Below are positions 1 to 6,127 of a DNA stretch of 31,174 nt, piece by piece. The DNA is from a bacterium (GTDB lineage Bacteria; NPL-UPA2; JAUVJM01): the NCBI GenBank assembly GCA_030596585.1, contig JAUVJM010000002.1, positions 1 to 31,174 on the forward strand, given 5' to 3'. The notes beneath the pieces are model-generated. The model saw only the letters and a list, made by a program, of their open reading frames with translations, was not told where the DNA came from and made no database searches. Position 1 is the stretch's first letter. Each line of letters starts with the position of its first letter. Made by a program: the position numbers and the translations under genes.

Positions 1-360
1 GGTGTGGCACCCTTGCCAGGAATGAACCTGCCTCCTGGAACGTCAAAAGTCCTGCAGGAAGAAGGGATAGACGTTTCCGGTCACAGAGCGACTTCTCTTA
101 CACGCGAACTGGCAAAAAGAAGTTCCCTCATCGTTGCTATGGAGAAGAGACATAAGGAAGAGATACTGGATATGGCGCCCGAGTGCGGGGAAAAGACCGT
201 CTTGCTTAGGCGATTTGGGCAGGGCACTGATGGAGAGGGACTTGACATTGCTGACCCGATAGGGCATTCTCTTGAGGTGTACAGAAAATGTGCAGGTGAA
301 ATAAAGGGAAGCCTGCGCGGTCTTCTGGATGAGATTCTCAATGGGGGCATAACGCTGTGA
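1..360 (+). CDS. Low-molecular-weight protein-tyrosine-phosphatase family protein, C-terminal part
   Basis: The reading frame is open at the left edge, so the N-terminal P-loop (CxxxxxR) lies outside the window. The visible 119 codons match the rest of the family. SAG-type sequence gives way to GVAPLPGMNLPP, then EEGIDVSGHRAT, and the DPIG sequence near residue 81 holds the general-acid Asp of the DP loop. The family removes phosphate from protein Tyr or, in the Bacillus YwlE branch, from Arg. The residue that separates these activities is not visible. The stop overlaps the rpiB start by 3 nt. The same pair (phosphatase then rpiB) occurs in Bacillus as ywlE-ywlF, usually after a Sua5/YwlC gene, so that gene may lie upstream (inference). 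An arginine-phosphatase role is possible but unproven. Confidence 0.88.
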   Translation, partial: GVAPLPGMNLPPGTSKVLQEEGIDVSGHRATSLTRELAKRSSLIVAMEKRHKEEILDMAPECGEKTVLLRRFGQGTDGEGLDIADPIGHSLEVYRKCAGEIKGSLRGLLDEILNGGITL

Positions 361-812
361 AGATAGCAATTGGGAGTGACCACGCCGGATGGGAGTTGAA
401 GGAGAAGATTAAGGCATATTTGGAAGAATTGGGACACCAACCCAGGGATTTCGGAACAGATAGTCCTGACTCGTGCGATTATCCGGATTTTGCGCTTGCC
501 GTGGCTGAGGCGGTGGCCGGAGGAGAAGAAGAAAGAGGAATTCTAGTCTGTTCGACCGGCATTGGAATGGCGATTTCTGCAAACAAGGTTCCCGGTATCA
601 GGGCTGCCTTATGCAGGGATGAGGAGACTGCACGCCTGAGCCGCGAACACAATGATGCAAATGTGCTTACCCTGAACTCGAGTATCGCGGTCTCGGGAAA
701 TATCAGGAATCTGCTGCGTATTTGGCTGAACACGGGTTTTGCAGGCGGGCGCCACGCCCGCCGCGTGGGAAAGATGAAAGAAATTGAAAAAAAGTACAGT
801 ATCTCGACCTGA
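357..812 (+). CDS. rpiB: Ribose-5-phosphate isomerase B
   Basis: Interconverts ribose 5-phosphate and ribulose 5-phosphate in the cytosolic pentose phosphate pathway. At 151 aa it has the family's usual length. The family pattern runs throughout: IAIGSDHAGWELK at the N-terminus, the catalytic Cys in LVCSTGIGMAISANK (about residue 65), RAALCRDEETARLSREHNDANVL, and the C-terminal NTGFAGGRHARRV. The GTG start at 357 overlaps the stop of the upstream phosphatase (GTGA), which implies translational coupling. The 3' end overlaps the next gene by 29 nt. RpiB and allose-6-phosphate isomerase share this fold, but the housekeeping context favours RpiB. Confidence 0.95.
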   Translation: MKIAIGSDHAGWELKEKIKAYLEELGHQPRDFGTDSPDSCDYPDFALAVAEAVAGGEEERGILVCSTGIGMAISANKVPGIRAALCRDEETARLSREHNDANVLTLNSSIAVSGNIRNLLRIWLNTGFAGGRHARRVGKMKEIEKKYSIST

Positions 813-1260
813 CTGGGATGAATATTTTCTTGAGATAGCGCGGTTGGTTGCCAAACGCTCGACCTGTCTGAGAAGGCAGGTGGGTGCTCTCATAGTTAAG
901 GATAAGCGTATTCTCTCAACAGGCTATAACGGAGCGCCGGCCGGGATTTCTCACTGCGACGTGGCGGGCTGTGTCAGAGAGAGATTACAGGTTCCGTCGG
1001 GGGAAAGACATGAACTATGCAGGGGACTTCACGCAGAGCAAAATGCGATTATTCAGGCTGCACTTCATGGTGTCAGCATAGAAGGAAGTGTTCTTTATTG
1101 TACACATGAGCCATGTTCGGTGTGTTCAAAAATGTGCATAAATGCGGGAATAAAAAGTGTCATTGTCGGAAGTGACTATCCGGATGAGCTTGCAAGGGAA
1201 ATGTTCAAAGAAGCGGGAGTGAAAGTTAGAGTTAAGAGACGGTCTAAGGAGCACGATTAA
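784..1260 (+). CDS. dCMP deaminase (ComEB-type cytidine/deoxycytidylate deaminase)
   Basis: Zinc-dependent deaminase expected to convert dCMP to dUMP for thymidylate synthesis. The catalytic zinc site is clear: HAEQNAI supplies the His and the proton-shuttling Glu, and PCSVCSKMC supplies the two Cys. An extra Cys/His-rich stretch before it (CDVAGC to the Cys before HAEQ) fits the second structural zinc site of the ComEB branch. The start is TTG at 784, preceded by GAAAG and lying inside the end of rpiB. No ATG in frame would keep the conserved N-terminal RPDWDEYF region. The stop overlaps the next ATG (TAATG). At 158 aa the length is normal for the family. Confidence 0.93.
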   Translation: MKKSTVSRPDWDEYFLEIARLVAKRSTCLRRQVGALIVKDKRILSTGYNGAPAGISHCDVAGCVRERLQVPSGERHELCRGLHAEQNAIIQAALHGVSIEGSVLYCTHEPCSVCSKMCINAGIKSVIVGSDYPDELAREMFKEAGVKVRVKRRSKEHD

Positions 1261-1769
1261 TGGTGCACCCACTTGTTCAATTGGCGAAAGATGCCATCAG
1301 GTTGTTTGTGAATGAAAGAAAGATAATGGAGGAGCCTCTTGTTCCGGGAGAGGAAATGAGAGGGAGAGCCGGGGTGTTTGTCTCTTTGAAAAAACACGGG
1401 GAATTGCGAGGTTGTATCGGGACATTCGAACCGACTCAATCAAACATAGCAATGGAGGTCATTCATAATGCAATCAGTGCGGCAACGCGCGACCCGAGGT
1501 TCCCGCCGGTCGAGCCTGATGAGCTGACGGAATTGAGTTATTCTGTGGACGTCCTTTCCAACCCTGAGGCTGTTGGCAGCAGTGAGAGTCTTGACCCGAA
1601 ACGGTACGGGGTAATTGTGGAGTCAGGACTGAGAAGGGGATTGTTGCTGCCCGATCTGGAGGGAGTTGATACGGTTGAATATCAGCTCTCGATTGCGAGA
1701 CAGAAGGCAGGGATTGGGAAAGAAGAGCCTGTCAAGATTTACCGTTTTGAGGTGAAGCGTTACAGGTAA
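1260..1769 (+). CDS. AMMECR1-domain protein (AmmeMemoRadiSam protein A type)
   Basis: The 169-aa protein is one AMMECR1 domain. The diagnostic LRGCIGTFEP sits near residue 50, followed by NAISAATRDPRFPPV and, towards the end, PDLEGVDTVEYQLSIARQKAG. In many bacteria and archaea this domain is encoded with a Memo protein and a radical SAM enzyme, a trio implicated in an unidentified modification. Neither partner is present here, so the gene is an orphan member fused by overlap to a nucleotide/sugar operon. The biochemical activity of the family is not established, although the conserved Cys is thought to be important. The ATG overlaps the upstream TAA by one base, so it is probably co-translated with the deaminase. 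Confidence 0.9.
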   Translation: MVHPLVQLAKDAIRLFVNERKIMEEPLVPGEEMRGRAGVFVSLKKHGELRGCIGTFEPTQSNIAMEVIHNAISAATRDPRFPPVEPDELTELSYSVDVLSNPEAVGSSESLDPKRYGVIVESGLRRGLLLPDLEGVDTVEYQLSIARQKAGIGKEEPVKIYRFEVKRYR

Positions 1770-2085
1770 AACACTAAATACTAAACTCGAAACACTAAAC
1801 AAATCCAAAATCCGAAACCCAAAACGTAAAGCATTTTTTTGACTTAGGGTTTTGGTAACTATTCAGGTCGTTTGGACTGTAGGCTGAAGGCTGTTAGGAA
1901 AGACAGAAAATTCTGTGTTTCAGGTGCTTTTCAGTGTGCAATATCCCTGGAAAGCATTAACAACGGGACTGGCCCGCTCCGACCTACAGTCTAAATGCCT
2001 ACAGCCTATCCACCTGAGTAGTTACGGGTTTTGTATTTAGAGTTTATGGTTTATTTAGGATTTAGGGTTTAGAGTTTAGGGTTTG
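1768..2085. repeat. Composite intergenic repeat (TAAA-type arms around a nested palindrome)
   Basis: The AMMECR1-DUF4321 gap contains no gene. The left arm (1768-1825) begins in the AMMECR1 stop codon and contains ACTAAATACTAAACTCGAAA then AATCCAAAATCCGAAACCC. It recurs with two or three mismatches at 14007-14065, again directly after a stop codon. The right arm (about 2034-2085) is rich in TTTAGGGTTTAGAGTTT, roughly the inverse of the left arm. The centre is a separate palindromic element listed at 1855-2025. Confidence 0.85.
1855..2025. repeat. GTAACTAYTCAGGT palindromic element, copy 1
   Basis: Terminal inverted repeats: GTAACTATTCAGGT at 1855-1868 pairs with ACCTGAGTAGTTAC at 2012-2025 (one mismatch). 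Subterminal GGACTGTAGGCTGAAGGCTG is answered by CCTACAGTCTAAATGCCTAC near the other end, making a long imperfect hairpin. A shorter relative lies at 22038-22139 and a bare right end at 22644-22657. There is no reading frame inside, so this is MITE-like or a bacterial palindromic repeat. Confidence 0.85.
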
Positions 2086-2110
2086 CCCAAGCATGAGGAG
2101 GAATATCAGG

Positions 2111-2398
2111 ATGCAGGAGAGAAATGACCGGAAGGGAAAGAGGAGCGTAGCGCAACTGGTGGTGATTCTCATAATGGGGGCTCTCATCGGCAGTATTATA
2201 GGGGAAGTCATCGGCGAGTTTTTCCCCAGCTCCAGCAGTTTGACTCACCGGATTTTTGTTTCGGGAATCAGTCCCGGATTCAAGCCTGTTTTGATTAATC
2301 TCTATGTTATAGTTGTGAGATTCGGGATGAACGTGAAGTTGAATCTCTGCAGTGCTATGGGGATTGTGCTGGCGGCATATCTTTATCGCTTCTTCTGA
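2111..2398 (+). CDS. Small membrane protein, DUF4321 family
   Basis: A 95-aa protein of unknown function. It has a Lys/Arg-rich N-terminus, a first membrane segment with a glycine zipper (VVILIMGALIGSIIGEVIGE), a loop, and a second hydrophobic segment ending SAMGIVLAAYLYRFF. The layout, with FG-N-L-SAMGI before the last helix, is that of DUF4321. ATG 2093 is in frame, but the strong Shine-Dalgarno GAGGAGG (2095-2101) lies on top of it and is 9 nt before ATG 2111, so 2111 is preferred. The last 16 nt overlap the end of the convergent PpiD-like gene. Upstream is only repeat DNA, so any promoter must lie in it. Confidence 0.75.
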   Translation: MQERNDRKGKRSVAQLVVILIMGALIGSIIGEVIGEFFPSSSSLTHRIFVSGISPGFKPVLINLYVIVVRFGMNVKLNLCSAMGIVLAAYLYRFF

Positions 2399-3951
2399 TT
2401 TTTGCCTATCGGCATGTGGAGAGATACGTGTCCTTCTTTCTCCAATAATCGGAATGAGTCGGTGAGAATGTTTTGTTTTTTCTCTGCAAGGAGAATGGCT
2501 CTCAGTTTTTCTTCTTCCTTCTTGAAGGCATCTTCATCAGAACTTCCTCTTTCCTCAAATGCAAGGATGCAGAATCCGGAAGTGACAGGCGCGCTTGCGA
2601 AAGGATTGGATTTCGTGAGGCTAAACGCGGCACGTCTGAATTCGGGTGCAATTCCAAGGTTCTCGATATAACCGGGACGCGTGAAGAAGCCCGTGTCGGC
2701 TGCCTGCTTTGAATATTCCCTGGCGACGGCTGCAATGTTCTTTTTCTCTTTCAATCTGGTGAGGCATTTCTCCGTCCTGGACTGAGCCAGTTTCTCCGCC
2801 TCGGTTTGCCTGACTTTTTCCGCAACCCTATCGGCAGCCTGTCTGTGATTTGTGGGTAATCGGCTGGCTTTTCTGGAAACGAGCTTTATGACGAAAAAGC
2901 CGTTTTCTGTCTGGGTGAGATCACTGATTTCGCCAATCTCCAGCGAGAAAGCCGCTTCAATGCAGGCAGATGGGAGACCTTCCGCGCGGACATTCTTCTC
3001 AAGAAAATCCGTGTGAGTTACATCCAGTTCATTCCAATCCTTCATTCCTTCTTCAAGAAGGGACAGGAGATATTCTCCTTCTTCCTCTGCTTTTTCTCTG
3101 GCTTTTCTCATTTTTAGTTCTTGCAATATTTTGTCTCGTACTTTTTCAATAGGCAGAACCTTGTTTTCGTCTTCGGAGTCTTTGAATCTCTTGCTATTCC
3201 CTGCGTAGTAGTGTTCAATTTCCGCTTTGCTAACATGTATATCCCCAGGCTTCGGCTGGAAGAAAACGTACTCCATCTTTACCTTTTCCGGCTCCCTGAA
3301 CTCATCACGGTGACCGTCGAAATAATCCCTGATTTGTTGGTCTGTTACGTTTACCTCTTTCAAAAAGTCGGATGATGCGAAGAGGATGTATTTCGCTCTC
3401 ACCTTTTCGTTCATGTACCTGTGATATTGTCTTAGCTCCTGGTCTGTGATCTTCACTCCGTCGGTAATAGCATCCTTCAGCTTCGATATGCACAGCGAAT
3501 TCCTTATCCCGCTCTCAAAATAGTCGGGCGTCATGCCGAAGGCATACCGGAGCGTTCTCTGGTATGTGTCCGTGTCGAACTTCCCGTCTTTGTGGAATGC
3601 GGGAAAGGATTTTATCAGCGAGATGAGCTCATAGTCTGTTACTGTCAGGTCTTTGAGTCCGGCGTATTCGAGAAGAACAAGGTTCTGCCACGCCTCCTGC
3701 TCCAAATTGAGGAATTTCTCAATCTCCTTGAACCGATTTCCATAGCGCATCAGCGCCATGGTTTGGGTCCAGCGAAGCGATTCCCTGTATCCGTGAAGCG
3801 GTATCTTCCTGCCGTATATTTCCCCCGCAAATTGCTGTGCAGGGCTTCCATGAATTCGTCTGTAGCCGTAGAATATCACGAAGCTCGGGATTACCATTGC
3901 AATGGTAATCCACAGTATCCCTCTCATCCGTCTTCTGAGTGTTCTTAACAT
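2383..3951 (-). CDS. PpiD/SurA-like membrane-anchored peptidyl-prolyl isomerase-type chaperone
   Basis: A 522-aa protein with an Arg-rich N-terminus and one membrane anchor (about residues 11-30, ILWITIAMVIPSFVIFYGY). A long SurA_N-type helical region follows (FAGEIYGRKIPLHGYRESL onward, with TVTDYELISLIKSFPAFHKDGKFD typical of PpiD). There are two parvulin-like stretches: one ends AAFSLEIGEISDLTQTENGFFVIKL, and a degenerate one is near the C-terminus (DTGFFTRPGYIENLGIAPEFRRAAFS). PpiD proteins face the periplasm and help fold outer-membrane and secreted proteins. The parvulin His residues and GG motif are not obvious, so it may be a chaperone without isomerase activity (inference). Start ATG 3951 has no Shine-Dalgarno but sits at the predicted transcription start (see promoter). 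Confidence 0.85.
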   Translation of the reverse strand: MLRTLRRRMRGILWITIAMVIPSFVIFYGYRRIHGSPAQQFAGEIYGRKIPLHGYRESLRWTQTMALMRYGNRFKEIEKFLNLEQEAWQNLVLLEYAGLKDLTVTDYELISLIKSFPAFHKDGKFDTDTYQRTLRYAFGMTPDYFESGIRNSLCISKLKDAITDGVKITDQELRQYHRYMNEKVRAKYILFASSDFLKEVNVTDQQIRDYFDGHRDEFREPEKVKMEYVFFQPKPGDIHVSKAEIEHYYAGNSKRFKDSEDENKVLPIEKVRDKILQELKMRKAREKAEEEGEYLLSLLEEGMKDWNELDVTHTDFLEKNVRAEGLPSACIEAAFSLEIGEISDLTQTENGFFVIKLVSRKASRLPTNHRQAADRVAEKVRQTEAEKLAQSRTEKCLTRLKEKKNIAAVAREYSKQAADTGFFTRPGYIENLGIAPEFRRAAFSLTKSNPFASAPVTSGFCILAFEERGSSDEDAFKKEEEKLRAILLAEKKQNILTDSFRLLEKEGHVSLHMPIGKNQKKR

Positions 3952-3957
3952 AGGGCA

Positions 3958-3986
3958 ACTATATCACAGGGTGAATATTCAGTCAA
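3958..3986 (-). promoter_or_regulatory. Sigma70-type promoter of the PpiD-like gene, probably leaderless
   Basis: On the minus strand TTGACT (3981-3986) is separated by exactly 17 nt from TATAGT (3958-3963); each hexamer has five of six consensus bases. The expected start of transcription, 6-8 nt further on, falls at 3950-3952, on the A of the ATG at 3951. No Shine-Dalgarno is present. Confidence 0.7.
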
Positions 3987-4032
3987 CCACGTTTACGTGC
4001 AGGTGCGCAGTTTGGACAGTAGGCTTACTGGT

Positions 4033-4187
4033 GCTAAGGAGTTGCCCTTCGGCGGGACGCTCCGCCTGTATCAATGTGCAAGGGTTTGACTTCGCTCTTC
4101 GAGAAATTACTAAAACAGTTAGATTAAATGCAAACGGCTGGCGCATGCAGTAATTTCTCAATGCCCGTCTCAGAGCAACTCCTTAGC
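4033..4187. repeat. Nested inverted repeat
   Basis: GCTAAGGAGTTGC (4033-4045) pairs perfectly with GCAACTCCTTAGC (4175-4187). Inside it GAGAAATTACT (4101-4111) pairs perfectly with AGTAATTTCTC (4149-4159). No reading frame of note is present. The element occupies most of the 298-nt gap between the PpiD-like and HAMP genes, and the rest of that gap shows nothing else recognisable. Confidence 0.8.
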
Positions 4188-4249
4188 TACCCCTTAGGTT
4201 ACTGCGTAAGCATGCGTAGAGGATATGGACCGGGATTGGATGAAGACAG

Positions 4250-4840
4250 TTATTCGTCTTCTTCTTTCCGGAACGTTTCGAACTCTTGAAGGCGCTTTGC
4301 CAAATTATCGAGCTCTCTGTCTGCTTCCTGGATGTTGGGTTTCTCAAGGGCAAGAAGCTGCTTCACTTTCTGAACGCTGGCAGAGCTTTGCTCGACGACA
4401 TTGAGATTTTGCCGGGACATTTCTCCGATCTTTTGGATTGCTCCGTCTATCGCTTTAGCAATGTCCTGCAGTTCGTCTCTTTTTCTGAATTTGAGTCTGT
4501 GCGGAATTACCCCTGCTGCTATCCGGTCCATAGTGCGCTTCACGCGAAAAAGCGGTCCGGCAACACGATGCACGACAAACATAACTATAAGCGTGGCAAG
4601 ACATACACCTGAGAGGATAAGAGAACATGTTCTTATGAAGATACGGCTGCTCAGGTCAATGAATAACTCATCAAGCGCTGTTATTCCTTCGAGCTTGTCA
4701 AAGAGGATGCCCCAGGTAGTGGAATATATTGCCCAGCCTATTATGATAGAGATAATCACCATTAAGATCGCAGTCATGGATATATATCTTAACTGAAGAC
4801 TTTTGTTGATGAGATAGTTCCTGCGTTTGTAATTGTTCAT
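4250..4840 (-). CDS. Two-TM HAMP-domain membrane protein with C-terminal coiled coil
   Basis: A 196-aa protein. TM1 is about residues 18-40, a short extracytoplasmic loop of about 30 residues follows (LFDKLEGITALDELFIDLSSR), and TM2 is about 70-92. A HAMP domain follows (VAGPLFRVKRTMDRIAAGV to FRKRDELQDIAKAID, about 90-140), then a helical tail rich in Glu/Gln to the end. It resembles the membrane-proximal half of a methyl-accepting chemoreceptor or sensor kinase, but no signalling hairpin, kinase or cyclase domain is present. It lies 43 nt after the GspG-like pseudopilin gene on the same strand, so it is probably in its operon. The Shine-Dalgarno GGAGGATT precedes ATG 4840 and comes from a duplicated pilin tail (see 4841-4870). 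A partner output protein is likely, but none is visible. Confidence 0.8.
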   Translation of the reverse strand: MNNYKRRNYLINKSLQLRYISMTAILMVIISIIIGWAIYSTTWGILFDKLEGITALDELFIDLSSRIFIRTCSLILSGVCLATLIVMFVVHRVAGPLFRVKRTMDRIAAGVIPHRLKFRKRDELQDIAKAIDGAIQKIGEMSRQNLNVVEQSSASVQKVKQLLALEKPNIQEADRELDNLAKRLQEFETFRKEEDE

Positions 4841-4870
4841 TTAGAATCCTCCGTAGACAATATCAGTGCC
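4841..4870 (-). pseudogene. Remnant of a duplicated GspG-like pilin C-terminus
   Basis: Read on the minus strand these 30 nt encode GTDIVYGGF then stop. The intact pseudopilin just upstream ends NTDIVYGIY then stop. At DNA level an 18-nt core beginning ACTGAYATTG is shared with two mismatches. The stop TAA directly abuts the ATG of the HAMP gene, and the remnant's GGAGGATT serves as its Shine-Dalgarno. It is probably the tail of a second tandem pilin gene that was deleted. Confidence 0.6.
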
Positions 4871-4883
4871 GGAAGGAAAAACT

Positions 4884-5624
4884 CTAATATATTCCGTACA
4901 CAATGTCAGTATTGTATTTCTCACCGCCTTCACACCCATCCTTTCCCCAACTCCATAATGTGAATGTTGCTTCTTTCGATGTTGTCTTTGCGGTAATATT
5001 GATTGCTATGGTCAAGCCGGGTTTGCTTGTTACCTTTATTGTAATAGTATTGGCACTTAACAGGGTAACGCTCTTTATTATTGTAGGGGTTGTGTGTTTG
5101 AACTCATTTTGCGTAACAATTTCTTCTCCATTGAGTATAATATTGCCGGAAGTGACTCCGGGATTGTCAATGATTAGAGTGCCGGGTCCGGGAGAGGCAT
5201 CAAAAGTAAATGTTTCTTCATAAGGTTTACCTGTTTCTCTTTCAATGGTTTCCGGTCCAAAGACGGTTCTTTCACTTAACTCATACTGGTATTCGTTGCC
5301 CCACGGGTCATTGAGCGAAAGTGTCCCGCCGTACGGGCCGCTCCAGCCTCTGAACGAAAAAGTGGCATGGGAAGGCGGCACTGCTTTTTTTAAGTCGGAT
5401 AGGACTTCCGGGTAGAGGTTTGTATCGTCCTTTGCCATGGACAGACAGAGAGCAAATCCGTTCATCGTTGCCTTGGCAGCTGAGACCTTTGCTTTTTGAA
5501 CCATCCCTTTTAATTGAAAACCGATAAGGGCAAGAAGAATCATTATGACAATTGTGCCGATTAACAGCTCGAGCAAAGTCATCCCGCGCGGCTTCAGCTT
5601 TTTCAGATTCTTGTTCTCTCGCAA
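4884..5624 (-). CDS. GspG-like major pseudopilin with an inserted beta-rich domain
   Basis: A 246-aa type II secretion/type IV pilin-family protein. The prepilin leader ends KPRG (G14), followed by MTLLELLIGTIVIMILLALIG with Glu at mature position 5. The GspG signature DPWGNEYQYEL (106-116) and the C-terminal calcium-loop-like region SWGKDGCEGGEKYNTDI (225-241) are adjacent in ordinary GspG. Here about 105 residues separate them, with alternating beta-type sequence (TLIIDNPGVTSGNIILNGEE, then KVTSKPGLTIAINI). TTG 5624 is chosen because GGAGGGAG stands 7-8 nt before it and a promoter ends just upstream. An in-frame extension to 5819 would run through a palindromic repeat and put about 65 residues ahead of the leader. 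The motor genes GspE/GspF lie 19 kb away. Confidence 0.82.
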   Translation of the reverse strand: MRENKNLKKLKPRGMTLLELLIGTIVIMILLALIGFQLKGMVQKAKVSAAKATMNGFALCLSMAKDDTNLYPEVLSDLKKAVPPSHATFSFRGWSGPYGGTLSLNDPWGNEYQYELSERTVFGPETIERETGKPYEETFTFDASPGPGTLIIDNPGVTSGNIILNGEEIVTQNEFKHTTPTIIKSVTLLSANTITIKVTSKPGLTIAINITAKTTSKEATFTLWSWGKDGCEGGEKYNTDIVYGIY

Positions 5625-5645
5625 GCCCTTACTCCCTCCGTTTAA

Positions 5646-5675
5646 AGTGTAGCATAAAATCACCGCTTTTGTCAA
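5646..5675 (-). promoter_or_regulatory. Sigma70-type promoter of the GspG-like gene
   Basis: On the minus strand TTGACA (5670-5675, full consensus) and TACACT (5646-5651) are 18 nt apart. The predicted start near 5639 coincides with the beginning of the Shine-Dalgarno GGAGGGAG (5632-5639), so the leader is about 15 nt. Confidence 0.65.
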
Positions 5676-5721
5676 ACTCAGTAGAGGAACCAAGTGGGAA
5701 TTTCCTTTTTGCGCAGCTTTA

Positions 5722-5801
5722 TTAGCGGGACGGGTATACCCGTCCCCTACAGAATTGTTTGTTTTTTCAGACGTAGGGGTCAGGCATGCCTGACCCGCTA
5801 A
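5722..5801. repeat. Two-hairpin cruciform repeat
   Basis: The outer stem is TTAGCGGG (5722-5729) with CCCGCTAA (5794-5801), and the inner stem is CCCCTAC with GTAGGGG. Each arm carries its own perfect palindrome, ACGGGTATACCCGT and TCAGGCATGCCTGA. Shorter relatives with the GTAGGG edge occur at 13013-13040 and 22577-22600. It lies between two minus-strand genes, just after the stop of the small exported protein, and could act as a terminator-like structure without a U tract. Confidence 0.8.
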
Positions 5802-5805
5802 TTTA

Positions 5806-6036
5806 TTACTTTGAAACATTAATGTGTATCTTGATTGTTTTTCCGCAGTGGGGACACTTTACATAAATAGTCCCTGTTTTTTTCTTCGCCTTTTCCTCCT
5901 CGCAAGATTTCTTATAGACTTTAGATTTCTCACTAATATGAGGAGCATATGCCTCTTTTGCGTTAAACATTGTGAATGCAACTATCCCCATAGCGAGCAG
6001 AATCACGACAGATATTCTCCGGGAAATCTTTTTCAT
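5806..6036 (-). CDS. Small exported protein with a single CxxC motif
   Basis: A 76-aa protein of no family I recognise. Residues 1-31 are a standard Sec signal (KKISRR, then VVILLAMGIVAFTMF, cleavage likely after AYA). The mature part is Lys-rich and ends with TIYVKCPHCGKTIKIHINV. There are only three Cys (45, 61, 64), so a full four-Cys zinc ribbon is not present; His63 or His71 could complete a site, or the protein could dimerise. The start is firm: GGGAGGTGAT, nearly perfect to the 16S anti-Shine-Dalgarno, stands 6 nt before ATG 6036, and a promoter lies just upstream. It is divergent from the ABC-2 permease at 6128 and precedes the pseudopilin on the same strand. Confidence 0.75.
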   Translation of the reverse strand: MKKISRRISVVILLAMGIVAFTMFNAKEAYAPHISEKSKVYKKSCEEEKAKKKTGTIYVKCPHCGKTIKIHINVSK

Positions 6037-6057
6037 TCGTAATCACCTCCCTGATAT

Positions 6058-6086
6058 ATTACACCACAGGACAAAAAGGCGGTCAA
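6058..6086 (-). promoter_or_regulatory. Sigma70-type promoter of the small CxxC protein
   Basis: On the minus strand TTGACC (6081-6086) and TGTAAT (6058-6063) are 17 nt apart, each with five of six consensus bases. Predicted transcription begins near 6051, at the edge of the Shine-Dalgarno. As with the other two promoters found here, the leader is minimal. Confidence 0.6.
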
Positions 6087-6127
6087 TGAGTTTCTCTTGC
6101 ATTACGATGTCTGGGGATGTACAATTC

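Noticed and set aside
2034..2085. TTTAGGG repeats resembling telomeric DNA
   Set aside because: Units are irregular and internal, and are the right arm of a repeat found again at 14164-14200; no replicon end is implied.
5722..5801. tRNA-like clover fold
   Set aside because: Arms are self-complementary palindromes with no anticodon loop or T-loop consensus; it belongs to a repeat family.
5625..5819. In-frame N-terminal extension of the GspG-like gene
   Set aside because: It runs through the cruciform repeat and promoter and would put about 65 residues before the prepilin leader. TTG 5624 with GGAGGGAG and the promoter fits better.
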